Assembly (NCBI GenBank): GCA_023426365.1
Contig: JAFAAW010000115.1
Coordinates: 1 to 14,436, forward strand
DNA: 14,436 bases
Origin: Pseudomonadota bacterium
GTDB lineage: Bacteria > Pseudomonadota > Alphaproteobacteria > Rhodospirillales > Magnetospirillaceae
Direction: 5' to 3'
Shown here in pieces: positions 7,230-14,436 of this stretch (the first letter of the stretch is position 1; each line of letters begins with the position of its first letter). The translations under genes and the position numbers were made by a program. Under the pieces are notes generated by a model. It was not told the DNA's origin, ran no database searches, and saw only the letters and a program-made list of their open reading frames with translations.

Positions 7230-8036
7230 CTAGTTGCTCGTGTTCGAGGGAGAATCGGAGGCGCTCAGGCTCGGCGACGGCACCTTGTCGATGGTCGGAC
7301 CGTTTTTGATGTCCGCCGCACGGCGCTGACGATACAGCGACCGCATGGCGGCATAGTAGTCCACCGACGACTTCTCGATCTCGTCCAGGGTGTCGAGATA
7401 GTTTTCGCGCTTATCAACACCGGCGACGCCGGTTCGGGTCCAGATCACCCAATCGCGACCCGTATTGTCCATCCAGATATCGAAGGGATCGGCCAGCCAT
7501 TCGGCGGCCAGGCCGGTGGTGTCGCGCGGGTTGCTCGGCCCCAGGATGGGCAGCACCAGATACGGCCCCTCGCCCACGCCCCAGACCGCGAAGGTCTGGC
7601 CGAAATCCTCGTCGTGATAGGGGATGCCGCCCGGCGCGGCCACATCGAACAGGCCGCCGATGCCGAAGCCGGTGTTGAAGGCGAAGCGCATCAGGGTCTG
7701 CATGGCGCGGTCAGGCTCGCCCTGCAGCACGTCGTTGGCCAGGATGATGGGCGAGCGCAGGTTGTTCAGCACATCGCGCACGCGCTCGCGGCCAAAGGCG
7801 GGGACCACCGCGCGATAGGCCTGGGCCACCGGCTTGATCAGCGCCTTGTCGACGACGTCGTTGAATTCGAAGATCGCCCGGTTCATCGGCTCGAGCGGAT
7901 CGTTGGTCTGCTCCCACTCGGCCATGGCCTCCTTGTCGTCGGCGGGCGGCGGCGTCGCGCAGCCGGCAACCAAGGCAAGGGCGAACAGGGGGGCGGCGAG
8001 CCGCGTGGCAATGGAGCGAGGAGAGGACGTCGTCAT
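7230..8036 (-). CDS. mlaA: MlaA (VacJ) family outer-membrane lipoprotein
   Basis: A 268-residue lipoprotein forming the outer-membrane end of the Mla phospholipid-transport system, which removes misplaced phospholipid from the outer leaflet. The signal ends in a clear lipobox, LVAGC with Cys26. The +2 residue is Ala, which fits Lol sorting to the outer membrane. Family motifs present: NDPLEPMNR (45-53), LRSPI with NDVLQGE (93-107), NTGFGIGGLFDVA (121-133), and the block around YLVLPILGPSNPRD (159-172). The last 30 residues are a Ser/Pro/Asn-rich tail. It leads a two-gene operon with mlaC, a common alphaproteobacterial arrangement. The start lies in a 284-bp divergent gap shared with the methionine operon; I could not assign a convincing promoter or Shine-Dalgarno for it. 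Confidence 0.95.
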   Translation of the reverse strand: MTTSSPRSIATRLAAPLFALALVAGCATPPPADDKEAMAEWEQTNDPLEPMNRAIFEFNDVVDKALIKPVAQAYRAVVPAFGRERVRDVLNNLRSPIILANDVLQGEPDRAMQTLMRFAFNTGFGIGGLFDVAAPGGIPYHDEDFGQTFAVWGVGEGPYLVLPILGPSNPRDTTGLAAEWLADPFDIWMDNTGRDWVIWTRTGVAGVDKRENYLDTLDEIEKSSVDYYAAMRSLYRQRRAADIKNGPTIDKVPSPSLSASDSPSNTSN

Positions 8037-8272
8037 TCGCTTGTCTTGTTACCCTGTTGCATCGCGGACACAGCGGCCCGGGACGAGATCGGACGGAGCA
8101 GGGATTTAACCAGACATGGAAACCCCCGCACGTTTGGAGGTACCACAGAGATCGCGCAAACACCAGCAGGCAGAATCTGCCCACACTTCGGCACCGCACA
8201 ATGTGGCATCGCGGCAACACCGGCCGAAAAGGTAGGGTGGCGGCGCCGCCCAACAAGATACTTCATATCCGC

Positions 8273-8288
8273 ATAAAGATATGTTTAT
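8273..8288. promoter_or_regulatory. Predicted SahR/ArsR-type operator upstream of the methionine operon
   Basis: ATAAAGATATGTTTAT is palindromic at 14 of 16 positions, with perfect ATAAA/TTTAT arms. An overlapping inverted repeat ATATC (8265-8269) with GATAT (8278-8282) extends the symmetric region. It is the only strongly AT-rich patch in the gap and ends 33 bp before the GTG of the regulator gene, where a repressor would block initiation. ArsR-family proteins typically bind such AT-rich 12-2-12-like palindromes. I see no second copy before metH. Confidence 0.6.
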
Positions 8289-8320
8289 ATGTTTTCGGAC
8301 GGAAGCGGAGACCCCTCGTC

Positions 8321-9289
8321 GTGGAATCGGTTTTGACGGGATTGCGCGCCGCGGCGGAGCCGACACGACTGCGCCTGCTGTGGCTGCTGTCCCAGGGTGA
8401 CCTGACGGTAAGCGAGCTGACCCATATCCTGGGCCAGAGCCAGCCGCGCGTGTCCCGCCACCTCAAGCTGATGTGCGAGGCGGGGCTGCTCGACCGTTTC
8501 CCCGAAGGGGCGTGGGTATTCTATCGCGTCGCCGCCAAGGGCGCCGGCGCCGAACTGGGGCGTGCGCTGCTGGCGCTGCTGCCCGCCGACGACCCGGTAC
8601 TGGCGCTGGACCAGCAGCGGCTGGAGGCGGTGCGCGCCAACCGCGCCGCCAAGGCCCAGGACTATTTCACCCAAAACGCCGAGCGCTGGGACGAGATCCG
8701 CACCCTGCACGTGGACGACCGCGAGGTGGAGCGCGCCCTGGTCGCCGCCCTGGGCGGCCACGCCATCCACGACCTGGTGGACATGGGCACCGGCACCGGC
8801 CGCGTGCTGGAGGTGCTGGCCCCCCATGTGGAGCGCGGCATCGGCATCGATCTTTCGCGCGAGATGCTGGCCGTGGCGCGCGCCAATCTGGAGCGCGCGG
8901 GCTTGCGCCATTGCATGGTGCGCCAGGGCGACATCACCCAATTGCCGCTGCCGGCCGCCAGCGCCGACGCCGTGACCATCCATCAGGTGCTGCACTATGC
9001 CGCCGATCCGGCCGCGGTGGTGGCTGAAGCCGCGCGCGTGCTGCAACCCGGCGGCCTGCTGCTGGTGGTGGATTTCGCCCCCCACCACCTGGAAGCGCTG
9101 CGCGACGAGCACGCCCACCGCCGCCTGGGCTTCACCGACGAGGAAGTCGCCGGCTGGCTGCGGGCCGCCGGCCTGACCCCCGGCCCGGTCACCCGCCTTC
9201 CCGGCCGCCAATTGACCGTCGTGCTGTGGACCGCCACCCGCGCCGACCGACCCCTTGCGAAGATGATTGCCACAGGAGCCCAAGCGTGA
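8321..9289 (+). CDS. sahR: ArsR-family regulator fused to SAM/SAH-binding methyltransferase domain, SahR type
   Basis: A 322-residue two-domain protein. Residues about 5-85 form an ArsR-type winged helix, with recognition helix around SQPRVSRHLKLMCEAGLL (40-57). The CxC metal site of arsenic/zinc sensors is absent. Residues about 115-305 are a class I methyltransferase-like fold: motif I LVDMGTGTGR (152-161), acidic loop GIDLSREML (174-183), GDITQLPLP (203-211), and VLQPGGLLLVVD (240-251). This architecture beside metF and metH matches SahR, known from other Proteobacteria as a repressor of SAM-cycle genes released by S-adenosylhomocysteine. GTG 8321 is chosen because it begins the winged helix and has GGAG 10 nt upstream; the frame is open further upstream but crosses the operator. 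It overlaps metF by GTGA. An active methyltransferase role cannot be excluded. Confidence 0.87.
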   Translation: MESVLTGLRAAAEPTRLRLLWLLSQGDLTVSELTHILGQSQPRVSRHLKLMCEAGLLDRFPEGAWVFYRVAAKGAGAELGRALLALLPADDPVLALDQQRLEAVRANRAAKAQDYFTQNAERWDEIRTLHVDDREVERALVAALGGHAIHDLVDMGTGTGRVLEVLAPHVERGIGIDLSREMLAVARANLERAGLRHCMVRQGDITQLPLPAASADAVTIHQVLHYAADPAAVVAEAARVLQPGGLLLVVDFAPHHLEALRDEHAHRRLGFTDEEVAGWLRAAGLTPGPVTRLPGRQLTVVLWTATRADRPLAKMIATGAQA

Positions 9290-10170
9290 GCCCCGTCCTC
9301 CCCATTGCCGCCGCCACCTCGCGGCCCGTCAGCGTCTCGTTCGAATTCTTCCCGCCCAAGACCGAGAAGATGCAGGAGACCCTGTGGGAGTGCATCAAGC
9401 GCCTGGAGCCGCTGGGCCCCAGCTTCGTCTCGGTGACCTATGGCGCCGGCGGAAGCACGCGCGAGCGCACCCACGACACCGTGGTCCGCATCGCCCGCGA
9501 GACCTCGCTCAAGCCCGCCGCCCACCTGACCTGCGTGGGCCATTCCCAGGGCGAGGTGGACGACATCGCCCGGCGCTATTGGGACGAGGGCATTCGCCAC
9601 ATCGTCGCCCTGCGCGGCGACGCCCCCGAGGGCAGCGGCCCCTATGCCCCCACCCCCGGCGGCTATGCCTATGCGGCCGATCTGGTGCGGGGTCTCAGGC
9701 GCATCGCCGATTTCGAGGTTTCGGTGGCCGCCTACCCCGAGATGCACCCCGACGCGCCCAGCGCCGCCTTCGACCTGGACAACCTGAAAGCCAAGATCGA
9801 TGCCGGCGCCACCCGCGCCATCACCCAGTATTTCTTCGACGTGGACGTCTATCGCCGCTTCGTGGACAAGGCCCGCGCCGCCGGCATCACCGTTCCCATC
9901 GTGCCCGGCATCCTGCCGGTGACCAATTTCGGCCAGGTGCAGAAGTTCAGCGCCGCCTGCGGCGCCAGCGTGCCGGCGTGGATGGCCGCCCTGTTCGAGG
10001 GGCTGGACAATGACCCCGACACCCGCCGGCTGGTCGCCGCCACCGTGGCCGCCGAGCAATGCCGGGCGCTCGCCGCCGACGGCGTCACCGATTTTCATTT
10101 CTACACCCTGAACCGCGCCGATCTGGCCTATGCCATCAGCCACATCCTGGGCGTGCGGCCGGCGAAGTAA
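9286..10170 (+). CDS. metF: Methylenetetrahydrofolate reductase
   Basis: This 294-residue flavoenzyme reduces 5,10-methylene-THF to 5-methyl-THF, the methyl donor for MetH; length equals the E. coli enzyme (296). FEFFPPKTE (19-27) holds Glu20, corresponding to catalytic Glu28 of E. coli. Also visible are VSVTYGAGGSTRERT (48-62), HLTCVGH (80-86), and IVALRGD (106-112) with the flavin-site Asp112. AYPEMHPDAPS, ITQYFFDVD, VPGILPVTNF and the ending DFHFYTLNRADLAYAISHILGV follow in the usual order. The GTG at 9286 is preferred: AGGAG (9274-9278) lies 7 nt upstream and the start overlaps the sahR stop as GTGA, indicating translational coupling. An in-frame ATG at 9226 would lie deep inside sahR and add 20 residues not seen in the family. 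Confidence 0.98.
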   Translation: MSPVLPIAAATSRPVSVSFEFFPPKTEKMQETLWECIKRLEPLGPSFVSVTYGAGGSTRERTHDTVVRIARETSLKPAAHLTCVGHSQGEVDDIARRYWDEGIRHIVALRGDAPEGSGPYAPTPGGYAYAADLVRGLRRIADFEVSVAAYPEMHPDAPSAAFDLDNLKAKIDAGATRAITQYFFDVDVYRRFVDKARAAGITVPIVPGILPVTNFGQVQKFSAACGASVPAWMAALFEGLDNDPDTRRLVAATVAAEQCRALAADGVTDFHFYTLNRADLAYAISHILGVRPAK

Positions 10171-10175
10171 TTGGC

Positions 10176-10250
10176 GACGCGGATGGACCGGGATAAACAC
10201 GGATGGAAATTCCTCTTGTTTATCCGTGTTCGTCCGTGTCCATCCGTGTC
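10176..10250. repeat. Long imperfect inverted repeat made of decamer units between metF and metH
   Basis: Two 33-bp arms (10176-10208 and 10218-10250) match at 25 of 33 positions as inverted copies around a 9-nt loop, ATTCCTCTT. Each arm is three decamers. The right arm reads TTTATCCGTG, TTCGTCCGTG, TCCATCCGTG; the left arm on the opposite strand reads TCCATCCGTG, TTTATCCCGG, TCCATCCGCG. It fills most of the 116-bp gap, and transcribed it would form a long hairpin without a following T-run. It looks like a dispersed intergenic repeat rather than part of either gene; from memory, ATCCGTG-rich repeats like this occur in other bacterial genomes. Confidence 0.8.
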
Positions 10251-10286
10251 TAATTTTCCTGGCGCAGCCAGCCTGACGAGGACCCC

Positions 10287-13766
<3,480 letters not shown>

Positions 13767-13779
13767 TTAAGGGAAGGGT

Positions 13780-13802
13780 GCGAAGGGACTCGGTCCCTTC
13801 GC
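13780..13802. terminator. Hairpin without T-run between metH and vapC, probable shared terminator
   Basis: GCGAAGGGAC (13780-13789) pairs perfectly with GTCCCTTCGC (13793-13802) around a TCG loop. Outer bases (GGG on the left, TCCC on the right) can extend the stem with bulges. It starts 13 bp after the metH stop and lies between two convergent genes. No T-tract follows on either strand, so termination may be inefficient or factor-assisted, or the hairpin may simply stabilise transcript ends. Confidence 0.55.
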
Positions 13803-13810
13803 GCATCCCG

Positions 13811-14212
13811 TTAGCTTAACCAATCCTCGGCGCGCAGACCGGCGACACGGATGAATTCGCCAAGATTGCCAGTGACGACCACCAGCCCCTTGCTGCGGGC
13901 GTGACCGGCGATCATCAGGTCGTAAGGGCCGATCACCTGTCCCCGCCGCTCCAGATCGGCACGGATATCGCCGTAATGGACGGCGGCGGCATCGTCGAAC
14001 GGCAGCACGGTCAGCCGGGCGGCGAAGCCTTCCACTTGTTGCCGCATTTCCACGGGCCGCGCCGCCTTTTCCGCGCCATGCAGCAATTCCGCCAGCGTCA
14101 CCGACGAGATGCATAATCCCGCCGCCTCGGCGTTGAAACGCTCGCGCAGCCCCGCCGGCCGGTCCCGCAGCACCCGAATGCACAGATTGGTGTCGAGCAT
14201 ATAGCGCAGCAT
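13811..14212 (-). CDS. vapC: VapC-family PIN-domain ribonuclease toxin
   Basis: A 133-residue PIN-domain protein of the usual VapC size. VapC toxins cleave specific RNAs, often tRNA, and are held inactive by VapB. The acidic metal-binding residues are visible: Asp7 (MLDTN), Glu42 (LAELLHG) and Asp98 (GPYDLMIAGHA). TGNLGEF (114-120) fills the fourth position, where Asn or Asp is typical. The stretches CISSVTLAELLHGAEK and the ending LRAEDWLS closely resemble the enterobacterial MvpA/VapC plasmid toxins as I recall them. ATG 14212 is chosen because it comes one base after the vapB stop and begins directly before the PIN core; ATG 14200 (MLDTN) is the alternative. No catalytic residue is missing, so the toxin should be active. 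Confidence 0.95.
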   Translation of the reverse strand: MLRYMLDTNLCIRVLRDRPAGLRERFNAEAAGLCISSVTLAELLHGAEKAARPVEMRQQVEGFAARLTVLPFDDAAAVHYGDIRADLERRGQVIGPYDLMIAGHARSKGLVVVTGNLGEFIRVAGLRAEDWLS

Positions 14213-14213
14213 G

Positions 14214-14435
14214 CTACAGGCTTTCCCGCTCCTGCATCTGCGGCTGATCCCGCTCGGGCAGATCGGCACCCGGTGCCGCAAAGAAATCGTCCCACACTGC
14301 ATTGGCCGGCACGATCACCCGCCGCGCCCCGTCGCGCAGGATCGCCACCTCGCGCACCCCCTCCGGGAACGCCACGTCCTTGGGCAGGCGAACGGCCTGG
14401 GATCGGTTGCTGTGAAACAAGGTCGTGCGGGTCAT
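14214..14435 (-). CDS. vapB: VapB-family antitoxin
   Basis: A 73-residue antitoxin immediately upstream of vapC and read into it (one base between stop and start). Residues about 5-45 form an AbrB/MazE-like swapped-hairpin DNA-binding domain. The family block SNRSQAVRLPKDVAFPEGV (9-27) is followed by RRVIVPAN (38-45). The C-terminal third, rich in Asp, Glu and Gln with WDDFF, would be the toxin-binding tail. VapB normally neutralises VapC and, with it, represses their joint promoter. The ATG at 14435 sits one base from the window end, so its Shine-Dalgarno and operator are outside view and a start further upstream cannot be excluded. Confidence 0.92.
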   Translation of the reverse strand: MTRTTLFHSNRSQAVRLPKDVAFPEGVREVAILRDGARRVIVPANAVWDDFFAAPGADLPERDQPQMQERESL

Positions 14436-14436
14436 G

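Noticed and set aside
8057..8320. Upstream extension of the sahR frame to an ATG at 8057
   Set aside because: It would cover the palindromic operator and AT-rich promoter area, and the added residues do not resemble an ArsR-family N-terminus.
10171..10286. Possible cobalamin or SAH riboswitch upstream of metH
   Set aside because: The gap is only 116 bp, is mostly filled by the decamer repeat, and contains none of the conserved riboswitch core sequences I know.

Overview
The base composition is very GC-rich, codon third positions are strongly biased, and the gene content (SahR-type regulator with metF and metH, mlaA-mlaC pair, type I secretion operon, PilZ protein) points to the chromosome of an alphaproteobacterium, probably a Magnetospirillum-like member of the Rhodospirillales. 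The genus is an inference from gene style; no rRNA or other taxonomic marker is present.

Layout. (1) Positions 1-5810, minus strand: a compact type I secretion operon. It is read from two ABC exporter genes that overlap by ATGA, through an HlyD-type adaptor, into the start of an acidic, lysine- and cysteine-poor protein cut off by the window edge, which is the best candidate for the secreted cargo. No TolC-type outer-membrane partner is visible. (2) Positions 5811-6121: an AT-rich divergent control region with a promoter facing each way and a cluster of TGTGC(G/A) motifs between them. (3) Positions 6122-6469, plus strand: a single-domain PilZ protein (predicted c-di-GMP receptor), followed by a strong terminator. 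(4) Positions 6579-8036, minus strand: mlaA-mlaC, the outer-membrane lipoprotein and periplasmic shuttle of the phospholipid (Mla) system. (5) Positions 8037-8320: divergent intergenic region with a 14/16 palindromic operator in front of the next operon. (6) Positions 8321-13766, plus strand: an ArsR-type regulator fused to a SAM/SAH-binding methyltransferase-like domain (SahR type), then metF (overlapping by GTGA) and full-length cobalamin-dependent metH. A long imperfect hairpin built of decamer repeats lies between metF and metH. (7) Positions 13811-14435, minus strand: a vapB-vapC toxin-antitoxin pair convergent with metH.

How the genes work together. The sahR-metF-metH unit makes 5-methyl-THF and uses it to remethylate homocysteine, with SahR as the likely SAH-sensing repressor. 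The secretion operon would assemble an inner-membrane ABC/HlyD complex that exports the protein encoded just downstream. The PilZ gene shares its control region and may tie c-di-GMP level to this surface function.

Most unusual signal: both ABC subunits keep Walker A and Walker B, but neither has a recognisable LSGGQ signature (VSSSL and LPRGV instead), and one also lacks the switch histidine. If they form a heterodimer, both ATP sites would be non-canonical.
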